From Mesorhizobium sp. B2-1-1 (GTDB lineage Bacteria > Pseudomonadota > Alphaproteobacteria > Rhizobiales > Rhizobiaceae): 64,000 nt of DNA. Below, in pieces: positions 1-7,499 of this stretch. The DNA lies in the NCBI RefSeq assembly GCF_006442975.2, contig NZ_CP083954.1:310001-374000 (forward strand), given 5' to 3'. The position numbers and the translations under genes were made by a program. The number at the start of each line of letters is the position of its first letter. Position 1 is the first letter of the stretch. Below the pieces are notes generated by a model. It ran no database searches and was not told the DNA's origin. It saw only the letters and a list, made by a program, of their open reading frames with translations.

Positions 1-524
1 AGGTGATTGGTGGCAAGCCCCGTGCCATAGGCATCGTCGCCGCGAAAAACCGGCACGTCGGCGCCCTCGACGGTGCGCGCGATCAGCACCGCCGGCAGGC
101 CGTTTTCCTCGGCCATCAGAATATCCGAGGCCGGAGTACCGATGGCCGGCGACATGATGACGCCGTCGGCACCGAGCTGCAACAGCGTGTCGATGAAAGT
201 GCGCTGCTTCTCGAGCTGGTCGTAGTGATTGGACAGGATGAAGGTCTGGCGGCTGCGGTCGAGCTCGCTTTCGATCGAGCGCAGGATCTCGGCGAAGAAC
301 GGGTTCATGATGTCATGCACGACGACACCGACAATGCCCGAACGCGAGGTGCGCAGGCTGGCGGCACGGCGGTTGTAGATGTAACCGATGGCGCGGGCAT
401 GTTCCTTGATGCGGTCGCGGGTGCCGCCTGCGACCAGCGGGCTGTCGCGCAGCGCCAGCGATACCGTGGCCGTGGACACACCGAGCGCATCCGCGATCGT
501 CGACAGCTTGATCTTCTGTGCCAG
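1..524 (-). CDS. LacI-family sugar-type transcription regulator (5' part of gene, runs off left edge)
   Basis: The minus strand encodes the amino-terminal part of a LacI/GalR repressor. It has a helix-turn-helix segment (LSTIADALGVSTATVSLALR) and then the start of a periplasmic-binding-like effector domain with GIVGVVVHDIMNPFFAEI. The carboxy-terminal half lies outside the window. No ATG or GTG sits just ahead of the HTH. A CTG at 522-524 follows a GGGGAGGGGAAGG ribosome-binding stretch and is the likeliest start, so the start is uncertain. LacI members of this kind usually control sugar ABC transporters or kinases; the target is probably to the left. A perfect palindrome just upstream (547-561) suggests autoregulation. 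Confidence 0.85.
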   Translation of the reverse strand, partial: MAQKIKLSTIADALGVSTATVSLALRDSPLVAGGTRDRIKEHARAIGYIYNRRAASLRTSRSGIVGVVVHDIMNPFFAEILRSIESELDRSRQTFILSNHYDQLEKQRTFIDTLLQLGADGVIMSPAIGTPASDILMAEENGLPAVLIARTVEGADVPVFRGDDAYGTGLATNH

Positions 525-546
525 CCTTCCCCTCCCCCGTCGTTTT

Positions 547-561
547 TTTAAACTGTTTAAA
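547..561. promoter_or_regulatory. Perfect 15-bp palindrome, probable LacI-family operator
   Basis: TTTAAACTGTTTAAA is a perfect inverted repeat around a central base, 23 bp upstream of the LacI-type gene at the left edge. AT-rich odd-length palindromes of this type are common operators of rhizobial LacI regulators. It probably autoregulates that gene. It also lies just beyond the 3' end of the DMT transporter gene, which it is unlikely to control. Confidence 0.55.
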
Positions 562-591
562 GGCGGCCTTATGCCACCCTTCGAGGCTAAA

Positions 592-1533
592 TCAAAGTTT
601 TTTTGCCAGCGCTTCCGCCTCGACGTCCAGCACCGCACGATTGCGCAGGCGCAGCCGGTGCTCGCGATGGACGATGTAGAGACCGCTGGCGACGATGACG
701 GCGGCGCCGACGAGCGTCCAGCGGTCGGGGAACTGCTTGAAGACGATGAGCCCGGAAAGGATCATCCACACCATCTGCGAATAGGGATAGGGGGCGAGCG
801 CGGTGGTGGTGGCCATGCGATAGGCCTGCACCAGAAGCCAATGACCGACGCCGCCAAAGACGCCGAGCATGAGCAGGATGAACCAGTGCCAGCCATCATG
901 CGGCAGGGAAAACGAGAACGGCAGCATGGGCAGGAGCACCACCGCCGGGGCCAGTGCCGAAAACAGGATGAGGCTTTCCGATGTCTCGGTCGCCGACATG
1001 CGCCGGGTCATGATCACATAGAAGCAGTTCGACAGCATCGAGCCGAGCGCGAACAGGTGGCCGATGCCGAAAACGCCGACTCCCGGCCTTGTGATGATCA
1101 GAACCCCGGCGAACGCGGCCAGGATCGCCAGCCACCGCCGCCAGCCCGCCCATTCGCCAAGCAGCGGGCCGGCAAGTGCGGTGATGACCATCGGCCCGAA
1201 GAAATAGATCGATGTCGTCTCGGCCAGTTGCAGGGACCGCAGGGCCAGCACGTTGAAGATGGTCGAGCCGAACAGGAACAGCCCGCGCAGGACATGAGCC
1301 GGCAGGTTGGCCGGACGGAACCGCGCCGGTTCACGCCAGCCGCGCAATAGCGCGCCGACCAGCACGACATGCACGGCAAAGCGCACCCAGGCGACGACAA
1401 GCGCGGAGACGCCGGCTAGGACGAGGTATTTGCTGCTGGTGTCGAGAAAGGTGAAGAAGACATAGGTGGAAAGCATGCACAGGATCGCCACCGGCGGCGT
1501 CGCGCTTTCTGAAGATGTTTGGGGAGCACTCAC
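592..1533 (-). CDS. DMT-superfamily (EamA/RhaT) membrane transporter
   Basis: A hydrophobic protein of about 313 residues with roughly ten predicted membrane segments in two EamA-type halves of five, typical of drug/metabolite transporter exporters. Segments such as VAILCMLSTYVFFTFLDTSS and the second-half YPYSQMVWMILSG match the family pattern. The tail after the last helix (HREHRLRLRNRA...) is basic and cytoplasmic. The frame stays open upstream to 1620, but the extra residues are not membrane-like, so a GTG at 1531-1533 just before the first helix is preferred; this start is not certain. Substrate unknown. It stands alone, upstream of the LacI gene on the same strand. Confidence 0.75.
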   Translation of the reverse strand: MSAPQTSSESATPPVAILCMLSTYVFFTFLDTSSKYLVLAGVSALVVAWVRFAVHVVLVGALLRGWREPARFRPANLPAHVLRGLFLFGSTIFNVLALRSLQLAETTSIYFFGPMVITALAGPLLGEWAGWRRWLAILAAFAGVLIITRPGVGVFGIGHLFALGSMLSNCFYVIMTRRMSATETSESLILFSALAPAVVLLPMLPFSFSLPHDGWHWFILLMLGVFGGVGHWLLVQAYRMATTTALAPYPYSQMVWMILSGLIVFKQFPDRWTLVGAAVIVASGLYIVHREHRLRLRNRAVLDVEAEALAKKL

Positions 1534-1649
1534 TTGCAGGCCGGATGGAAAGCTGGGCTGAGGCCCACCTTTTGCGGCAATTGCGGGCGTGCGGCAAGCC
1601 AAAAGCGGCTGGCACAACAAGACGCGCCGACAGGCTCAGGCCGGCGCCG

Positions 1650-2057
1650 TCAGGGATGCATGCGAGCGCCCTTGGTGATCTTGTCGACCGTCTTCTTGTC
1701 GGCGCGCAATCCAATGCCGACCACCTTGGCGTCTTCCGGCGCGAATTCGGCGAAGACGGCGCGGTTGGCTGCGTCGAACCCGGTCGAGAACATCTCCTCG
1801 ACATAGAGCGAGCTCGTTACTCCGCGCTCCAGGGCGCGGCTGTGGATCGCGCCGAGTGTCACCTGGTCGGCGGACAGCACGATGACGGGCTGGATCGACA
1901 GCGGATTGTAGACATTGCCGGCGCGGTCACGATAGGGCTCGCCGATGATATCGGGGAACTGCGCGACGACGCCGCTGGTCAGAAATGCGGTGACGTTGAG
2001 TTTTTGCCAGACCGGCAGATCATCCCTGAGCACGATTGCAAATTTCGTATCGAACAT
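1650..2057 (-). CDS. DUF2000 family protein
   Basis: A 135-residue protein starting MFDTKFAIVLRDDLPVWQKL, with the conserved pattern of the DUF2000 family (small soluble proteins with a peptidyl-tRNA-hydrolase-II-like fold). Its middle reads GEPYRDRAGNVYNPLSIQPV. The biochemical role is not known. It is transcribed divergently from the AraC regulator at 2107, with only 49 bp between the two starts, so it is the obvious target of that regulator. The open frame extends to 2264 but the upstream residues are low in family character, and the ATG at 2057 matches the usual family start. Confidence 0.75.
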   Translation of the reverse strand: MFDTKFAIVLRDDLPVWQKLNVTAFLTSGVVAQFPDIIGEPYRDRAGNVYNPLSIQPVIVLSADQVTLGAIHSRALERGVTSSLYVEEMFSTGFDAANRAVFAEFAPEDAKVVGIGLRADKKTVDKITKGARMHP

Positions 2058-2106
2058 GAGACAGTGACCATTCGTGGTTATGCCCCTTTCAAGGCGAAAG
2101 GAAGCG

Positions 2107-2976
2107 ATGTCGCTCGATCTAGGCAGCCAGGCGTTCCAGGGTCTTGGACGTTTGTGCGCGGAGGCTGCGGAAAACTGCATCATTCCCGCCCGCGACCCCG
2201 CCGGCATGGAGCGCATCGAGGCGCGATTCCACGGTAGCGCCTTCGACCTGCATCGCCACGACACCTATGCGATCGGGGTGACGCTGCAAGGCGTGCAGAG
2301 CTTTCGCTATCGCGGTGCGGTGCGGCATAGCCTGCCCGGCCAGATCATCGTCCTGCATCCCGACGAACTGCATGATGGCGGCGCCGGAACCGAGGACGGG
2401 CTGCGCTACAGGATCCTCTATCTGGAACCGTCACTGATGCTGGACTGCCTCGGCGGCGCATCGCTGCCTTTCGTCAGGCAGGCCGTGGTGGCGGACGAAC
2501 GCCTGCGCGCGACCTTGCTTTCGGCGCTGGGTCCGCTGGAGGAGGAACTCGATGAGCTGTTCGTCGCCGACTTCCTGGCGCAACTGATGCAAGGGCTCGC
2601 CCGCCATGCCGGCCAGCCGGCGAGAGCGGTGCCGGGAACGGCCTGGCGGGCGGCCGCTCTGGCGCGCGACTATCTCACGGAAAACTCTGCCCGGCCCGTG
2701 CGATCCGACGAGTTGGAGGCGGTTACCGGGTTCGACCGCTATGCCTTGTCCAGGCATTTCCGCGCCGCTTTCTCCACTAGCCCGCATCGTTTCCTTTTGA
2801 TGCGCCGGCTTCAGCGCGCGCGGCGCATGATCGCCGCCGGCGAGCCGCTGGCACAGATCGCGGCCGAAGCCGGTTTCAGCGACCAAAGCCACTTCAACAG
2901 GCAATTCAAGAAGGCATTCGGCATGACGCCGGGACGCTGGTCTTCGCTGATCCGTGGGTCCGCCGCGGTGGCCTGA
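2107..2976 (+). CDS. AraC-family transcription regulator
   Basis: A 289-residue protein. An N-terminal AraC-type cupin sensor (residues about 20-130, with FDLHRHDTYAIGVTLQG and HPDELHDGG) is followed by a C-terminal double helix-turn-helix (about 190-285). The C-terminal part has LARDYLTENSARPV, FDRYALSRHFRAAFSTSPHRF and the family signature IAAEAGFSDQSHFNRQFKKA. An AAGGAAG ribosome-binding site sits ahead of the ATG at 2107; an earlier in-frame ATG at 2074 is less well placed. It diverges from the DUF2000 gene and probably controls it. The effector cannot be inferred. Confidence 0.9.
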   Translation: MSLDLGSQAFQGLGRLCAEAAENCIIPARDPAGMERIEARFHGSAFDLHRHDTYAIGVTLQGVQSFRYRGAVRHSLPGQIIVLHPDELHDGGAGTEDGLRYRILYLEPSLMLDCLGGASLPFVRQAVVADERLRATLLSALGPLEEELDELFVADFLAQLMQGLARHAGQPARAVPGTAWRAAALARDYLTENSARPVRSDELEAVTGFDRYALSRHFRAAFSTSPHRFLLMRRLQRARRMIAAGEPLAQIAAEAGFSDQSHFNRQFKKAFGMTPGRWSSLIRGSAAVA

Positions 2977-2992
2977 TCACCGCAACCGGCGG

Positions 2993-3463
2993 TCAGTCGT
3001 CCGACTCGGCGTCGTCGTCGATCAAGGCCAGGTCTTCGTTCGAAAGATTGGCCTCGATGCGGGCAAGAAATTTGAACAGTGCCTTCTGGTCCTTCTTGTC
3101 GAGGCCCTTCAGCGCCTGCTTTTCGGTCTTCTTCACCGACTTTTCGATGGCGCGGATGGTCTCGCGACCGGTGTCGGTGAGAAAGATATGCGCCTGGCGG
3201 GCATCGGCGTCGGAGGCGCGCTTTTGCAGAAAGCCCTGTGCCTGCAGCCGATTGATGGTCTTGGTGATGGTGGGCGGGCGCACGCCGAGCCGGCCAGCCA
3301 GATTGCCCGGGGTCTGGCCGTCCTCGCGGTCGAGCGCCAGCATGATCTGGTCCTGGCCGGCATAGAAGCCATGCGCCAGCAGCCGTGCCGCAAGCGCTGT
3401 TCTTGCCAGCCTTGCCGCCGAATGCAGCCGGCTCATTGTCGCAGTCTTGTCCGCCTTGGCCAT
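2993..3463 (-). CDS. MarR-family transcription regulator
   Basis: A 156-residue protein with a winged-helix MarR core: LARTALAARLLAHGFYAGQD, the recognition region LAGRLGVRPPTITKTINRL, and the wing SDADARQAHIFLTDTGRE. An acidic tail (LALIDDDAESDD) ends the protein. Two ATGs are possible (3463 and 3469). A GAAGAGGG ribosome-binding site abuts the upstream one and is correctly spaced for 3463. It ends 16 bp from the AraC gene, tail to tail. No divergent target is obvious, since the gene on its 5' side (cobW-like) is about 410 bp away. Confidence 0.85.
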   Translation of the reverse strand: MAKADKTATMSRLHSAARLARTALAARLLAHGFYAGQDQIMLALDREDGQTPGNLAGRLGVRPPTITKTINRLQAQGFLQKRASDADARQAHIFLTDTGRETIRAIEKSVKKTEKQALKGLDKKDQKALFKFLARIEANLSNEDLALIDDDAESDD

Positions 3464-3874
3464 GGTCATCCCTCTTCGGCCATACCGGTGCGGGCAGCAT
3501 AGACGCAGCCGGCCGGTTGGCAATCGACGATCAAAAAAGATTCCGGCGCCTGAAACAGCTTTGCCGGCAAGCATTGCGGTACCCGCCGTGGCTAATGCCA
3601 GATGATTATTTCAGTTAGATGACAAACGACTTTTCGCGAAAGCGATTGCGGTGGATCGGCCCGCCGTGGCCGTCCACAGGCTCTTTTTGCGCACCGATAC
3701 CGCATGGCCTGCAGGGCGCCGCCAGCCGCCTAGTTCGACGAGACGCTGACCTATGGATTGGACCGCAGCCATTCGCGGTTTGCCTCGTGCAAAAGCCCGC
3801 CGCGCATCCTATATGGAGCCGACAATCCCTTTCGAGGCCGAAATCTTTCAAGGCCCATCCATTCGAGGCAAGCC

Positions 3875-4924
3875 ATGAGCGACGCACAGACGCAGATCCC
3901 CGTAACCGTTCTGACCGGCTATCTCGGCGCCGGCAAGACGACGCTGCTCAACCGCATCCTGTCGGAAAACCACGGCAGGCGCTACGCCGTCATCGTCAAC
4001 GAATTCGGCGAGATCGGCATCGACAACGACCTGATCGTGGAGTCCGACGAGGAAATCTACGAGATGAACAATGGCTGCGTCTGCTGCACGGTGCGCGGCG
4101 ACCTGATCCGCGTCGTCGAGGGCTTGATGCGCCGGCCCGGCCGCTTCGACGCCATCGTGGTGGAGACCACGGGTCTCGCCGATCCGGTGCCGGTGGCGCA
4201 GACCTTCTTCATGGACGACGACGTGCGCTCCAAGACGAAGCTCGACGCCGTGGTGGCGCTGGTCGACGCCAAGCACCTGCCGCTCAGGCTGAAGGATTCC
4301 AAGGAAGCCGAGGACCAGATCGCCTTCGCCGACGTCGTCGTGCTCAACAAGACCGACCTCGTCACACCAGAAGAACTGGCCAAGGTGGAAGCGACGATCC
4401 GCGCCATCAACCCGGCCGCAAGGATCCATCGCACCACCCGCGCCGGCGTGGCGCTGTCGGAAGTGCTCGACCGCGGCGCCTTCGACCTGTCCAGGGCGCT
4501 GGAGAACGACCCGCATTTCCTCGAGGCGCATGACGACCACCATGATCATCACCACCACGATCATGACGGGCACGATCATGACCACGATGGGCACCACCAT
4601 CACGCGCACCCATCCGACATCCATGACGTCACGGTGCAGTCGGTTTCGCTGCGCGGGGGCGAGATGGATCCGAAGAAATTCTTCCCCTGGATCGAGAAGG
4701 TCACCCAGATGGAGGGGCCGAACATCCTGCGCCTGAAAGGCATCATCGCCTTGAAGGGCGACGACGAGCGCTACGTCATCCAGGGCGTGCACATGATCAT
4801 CGAGGGCGACCACCAGCGCGCCTGGAAAGACGGCGAGAAGCATGAGAGCCGGCTGGTGTTCATCGGTCGCGAACTGGACCCCGAACGGCTGAGGAAGAGC
4901 TTCGAGGCCTGCCAGGCCGCTTGA
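3875..4924 (+). CDS. CobW/COG0523-family GTPase, probable zinc metallochaperone
   Basis: A 349-residue G3E GTPase. It shows Walker A GYLGAGKTT (15-23), the family metal motif NGCVCCTV with cysteines 68, 70 and 71, ETTGLADP, the base-specificity motif NKTD, and a C-terminal CobW domain. Between the domains is a strikingly histidine/aspartate-rich stretch (about residues 218-245, encoded at 4528-4611), a likely zinc-binding reservoir. COG0523 proteins of this subgroup deliver zinc or other metals to target enzymes and are often Zur-regulated, but no clear Zur box was found upstream. The start at 3875 gives the standard N-terminus IPVTVLTGYLGAGKTT. The WD40 gene follows after a 113-bp gap. Confidence 0.9.
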   Translation: MSDAQTQIPVTVLTGYLGAGKTTLLNRILSENHGRRYAVIVNEFGEIGIDNDLIVESDEEIYEMNNGCVCCTVRGDLIRVVEGLMRRPGRFDAIVVETTGLADPVPVAQTFFMDDDVRSKTKLDAVVALVDAKHLPLRLKDSKEAEDQIAFADVVVLNKTDLVTPEELAKVEATIRAINPAARIHRTTRAGVALSEVLDRGAFDLSRALENDPHFLEAHDDHHDHHHHDHDGHDHDHDGHHHHAHPSDIHDVTVQSVSLRGGEMDPKKFFPWIEKVTQMEGPNILRLKGIIALKGDDERYVIQGVHMIIEGDHQRAWKDGEKHESRLVFIGRELDPERLRKSFEACQAA

Positions 4925-4960
4925 TTTCCGGACTTTATGGCGGTAGCGCTGCCCGCTCTT

Positions 4961-4986
4961 CCTTCTCCCCTTGCGGGAGAGGGTGG
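4961..4986. repeat. Short intergenic palindrome (CTTCTCCCC-type)
   Basis: CCTTCTCCCC-TTGC-GGGAGAGGG forms a hairpin between the CobW-type gene and the WD40 gene. Related CCCTC/GAGGG palindromes recur in this window near 10985-11110, inside xdhC (18339-18480) and near 59616, so it appears to be one copy of a dispersed family of short palindromes. It could also modulate mRNA stability between the two genes. Confidence 0.5.
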
Positions 4987-5037
4987 GGCCGCGCCTGGCG
5001 CGCTGGCGGCTCCCGAGACGACCAGCAACAATCTGGA

Positions 5038-6027
5038 ATGGACCTGTCCTACATGCCGACCGTCGCCCCGCTTGATCTCGAAGGCCATTGCCTTGCCGCC
5101 GCCTTCCTCCGCGACGTGCCGCATTTCGCGCTGGCCGACGGCACCGTCCATCGGCTCGACAATGGCCACAAGACGGTGCAGGCCAATGACGGGCTGCTCG
5201 CGGCCTTCCACGATGCCGCCAATGACCGGCTGCTCACCGGCGGCGAAGACGGCAAGGTGTTTGCGGTGAAAGCGGGCGGCGAGGCCAAGGAATTGGCGAG
5301 CGCGGGCAAGAAGTGGGTCACCAGCGTCGCCGCTGGCCCGCAAGGCGCCATCGCCTACGCTACAGGCAAGACCGCCTATGTGCGCTTTGCCGACGGCCAC
5401 ACAAAAGAGTTCGCCCATCCGCGTTCGGTCGAGGGGCTGGCATTTTCGCCCAAGGGCATGCGCTTCGGCGTCGCGCGCTACAATGGCGCGACGCTGCATT
5501 TCCCGGCCGCCGAGGGCAAGCCGGTGGAGCTCGAATGGGCCGGCGCCCATACCGGCATCACCTTCTCGCCGGATGGCGCCTTCCTGGTCACCACCATGCA
5601 GGAAAACGCGTTGCACGGCTGGAAGCTGGCGGACGGCAAGCACATGCGCATGAGCGGCTATCCCGCCAAGGTCAAAAGCCTGTCATGGAGCGTGAAAGGC
5701 AAGTGGCTGGCGAGTTCCGGCGCGCCGGCGGCGATCGTCTGGCCGTTTTCAGGCAAGGACGGGCCAATGGGCAAGGCGCCGCTGGAACTCGGTACGCGCG
5801 GCAATGCGATGGTGACCTCAGTCGCCTGCCATCCGAGCCAGGATGTCGTCGCCATCGGCTATGAGGACGGCATGGTGATGGCGGTGCGTTTTTCCGACGC
5901 CAAGGAAGTGCTGTTGCGTCGCCCCGGCAAGGGCGCCATCACCTCGATGATGTGGGACAGGGAAGAACGCCGCATCGCCTTCGGCAGTGCCGCCGGCGAC
6001 TGCGGCGTTATCGACATCACGGGTTAG
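5038..6027 (+). CDS. WD40-repeat (beta-propeller) protein linked to the CobW GTPase
   Basis: A 329-residue soluble protein built of degenerate WD40-like blades: repeated patterns such as GLLAAFHDAANDRLLTGGED, SVEGLAFSPKGMRFGVARYN, GITFSPDGAFLVTTM and SVACHPSQDVVAIGYEDG. No catalytic motif or signal peptide is visible, so it is probably a cytoplasmic scaffold or partner. ATG at 5038 is chosen because the residues before it belong to the intergenic palindrome; ATG 5053 is an alternative. It follows the COG0523 GTPase on the same strand, and I recall the same pairing in other alphaproteobacteria, which suggests a shared role in metal allocation. That role is inferred, not shown. Confidence 0.75.
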   Translation: MDLSYMPTVAPLDLEGHCLAAAFLRDVPHFALADGTVHRLDNGHKTVQANDGLLAAFHDAANDRLLTGGEDGKVFAVKAGGEAKELASAGKKWVTSVAAGPQGAIAYATGKTAYVRFADGHTKEFAHPRSVEGLAFSPKGMRFGVARYNGATLHFPAAEGKPVELEWAGAHTGITFSPDGAFLVTTMQENALHGWKLADGKHMRMSGYPAKVKSLSWSVKGKWLASSGAPAAIVWPFSGKDGPMGKAPLELGTRGNAMVTSVACHPSQDVVAIGYEDGMVMAVRFSDAKEVLLRRPGKGAITSMMWDREERRIAFGSAAGDCGVIDITG

Positions 6028-6108
6028 GGGAGTAGGGGAGTAGGGCAATATGGGAGCGGGTTTAGAGCATCCGGGCCGTTGAGCGCCTACCCCACTACTC
6101 CACTACTG
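6027..6108. repeat. Imperfect inverted repeat made of GGGGAGTA units
   Basis: Directly after the WD40 stop codon the sequence repeats GGGGAGTA (6027-6045). A complementary CCTACCCCACTACTCCACTA stretch follows at 6086-6108, matching at about 17 of 21 positions. The transcript could fold into a long G-rich hairpin just before the aminotransferase ribosome-binding site. It may act as a terminator or processing site; there is no U-run. Confidence 0.45.
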
Positions 6109-6125
6109 CGCCAGAGAGGGGTTTC

Positions 6126-7499
6126 ATGCACAGCGCCCACACGTCCATTGGCGGCGTCAGCCGCGACCGCATTGCCGCATTGCGGGATACCGAAGGCGCC
6201 AGCTTCCGCAAGGCGCGGCCGAAATCGCAGGCCAAGGCCGGCAACGGCCTGCCCGGCTTCTTCGGTGGCGTGCCGATGCACTGGATGAACGACTGGCCGA
6301 CGCCGTTTCCGATCCTGGTCGAGAGCGCCAAAGGCGCTACGATCACCGACATCGACGGCAACAGGCTCGACGATTTCTGCCTCGGCGACACCGGATCGAT
6401 GTTCGGCCATTCGCCGCCGGCGATAGCGCGCGCCATCCGCCGGCAGGCCGGACGCGGCCTGACATACATGCTGCCTTCGGAAGATGCGCTCGCCATTGGA
6501 CCGCTGCTGCAACAGCGCTTCGGCCTGCCGTTCTGGCAGATCGCCACGACGGCGACCGATGCCAACCGCTTCGCGCTGCGCGTTGCCCGCGCCGTCACCG
6601 GGCGAGAAAAGATATTGGTTTTCAACGGCTGTTATCACGGCTCTGTCGACGAGACGATGGTGCGGCTGATCGACGGCAAGCCGGCCAACCGGCCCGGATT
6701 GGCCGGAGAATTCCGCGACCTGACCCGCACGGCCAAGGTCATCGAGTTCAACGACGTTGCCGCGCTGGAGGCAGCGCTCAGGGACAAGGATGTCGCCTGC
6801 GTCATCGCCGAACCGGTGCTGACCAATTCCTGCATGGTGCTGGCCGATCCCGGTTTCCACGAGGCGCTGCGAAAGCTGACCCGCGCGGCCGGCACGCTGC
6901 TTCTGATCGACGAGACGCATACGATCTCGACCGGACCGGGCGGCTATTCCGCGAAATACGGGCTGGAGCCGGACCTGTTCGTGCTAGGCAAGCCGATCGC
7001 CGGTGGTGTACCGGCAAGCGTATGGGGCATGAGCGAAGAGGTCGCCTCGCGCTACGCCGACTACAACAGGACGAAAGGGCCGGGTTATTCCGGCATGGGC
7101 ACGACGCTCTCGGCCAATCCTCTGCAGTTTGCCGCGATGCGCGCCGCGCTCGAAGAAGTGATGACGGCCGAGAACTACGACCGCATGGATCATCTGGCGC
7201 GGCGGCTCGATGCCGGGCTGACCACGGTCATCGACCGCTACCGCCTGCCATGGCATGTCGCCCGCGTCGGCGCCCGCGTCGAATTCATCTGCGCGCCGGG
7301 CCCGCTGCGCAATGGGGCGGAGGCGGAGGCCGCGCACGCGCCGGAACTCGAAGCCGCCATCCATGTCGCGCTGGTCAATCGCGGCGTGCTTATCGCGCCC
7401 TTCCACAATATGATGCTGATCTCTCCGGCGACCACTGGCGCCCAGGTCAACCGGCTGATCACCGCCTTCGGCGCAGTTGCGGCGGAGCTTGCGGCATGA
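6126..7499 (+). CDS. Class-III PLP-dependent aminotransferase (glutamate-1-semialdehyde/GABA aminotransferase type)
   Basis: A 457-residue fold-type I aminotransferase. The PLP lysine is K289 in VLGKPIAGG; other family marks are FNGCYHGSVDETMV, the aspartate in LLLIDETHTIS, and the substrate-side GYSGMGTTLSANPLQFAAM. The alignment pattern is nearer to glutamate-1-semialdehyde aminomutase-like and omega-amino-acid aminotransferases than to ornithine aminotransferases; the substrate is unknown. A GAGAGGGG ribosome-binding site precedes the ATG. The stop overlaps the start of the glutamine-synthetase-like gene by four bases (ATGA), so the two are translationally coupled and probably work on one amine or amino-acid substrate. 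Confidence 0.85.
   Translation: MHSAHTSIGGVSRDRIAALRDTEGASFRKARPKSQAKAGNGLPGFFGGVPMHWMNDWPTPFPILVESAKGATITDIDGNRLDDFCLGDTGSMFGHSPPAIARAIRRQAGRGLTYMLPSEDALAIGPLLQQRFGLPFWQIATTATDANRFALRVARAVTGREKILVFNGCYHGSVDETMVRLIDGKPANRPGLAGEFRDLTRTAKVIEFNDVAALEAALRDKDVACVIAEPVLTNSCMVLADPGFHEALRKLTRAAGTLLLIDETHTISTGPGGYSAKYGLEPDLFVLGKPIAGGVPASVWGMSEEVASRYADYNRTKGPGYSGMGTTLSANPLQFAAMRAALEEVMTAENYDRMDHLARRLDAGLTTVIDRYRLPWHVARVGARVEFICAPGPLRNGAEAEAAHAPELEAAIHVALVNRGVLIAPFHNMMLISPATTGAQVNRLITAFGAVAAELAA

Noticed and set aside
3..551. 182-residue plus-strand ORF at the left edge
   Set aside because: It is the antisense of the LacI-type gene, which has clear HTH motifs; the ORF has no family character.
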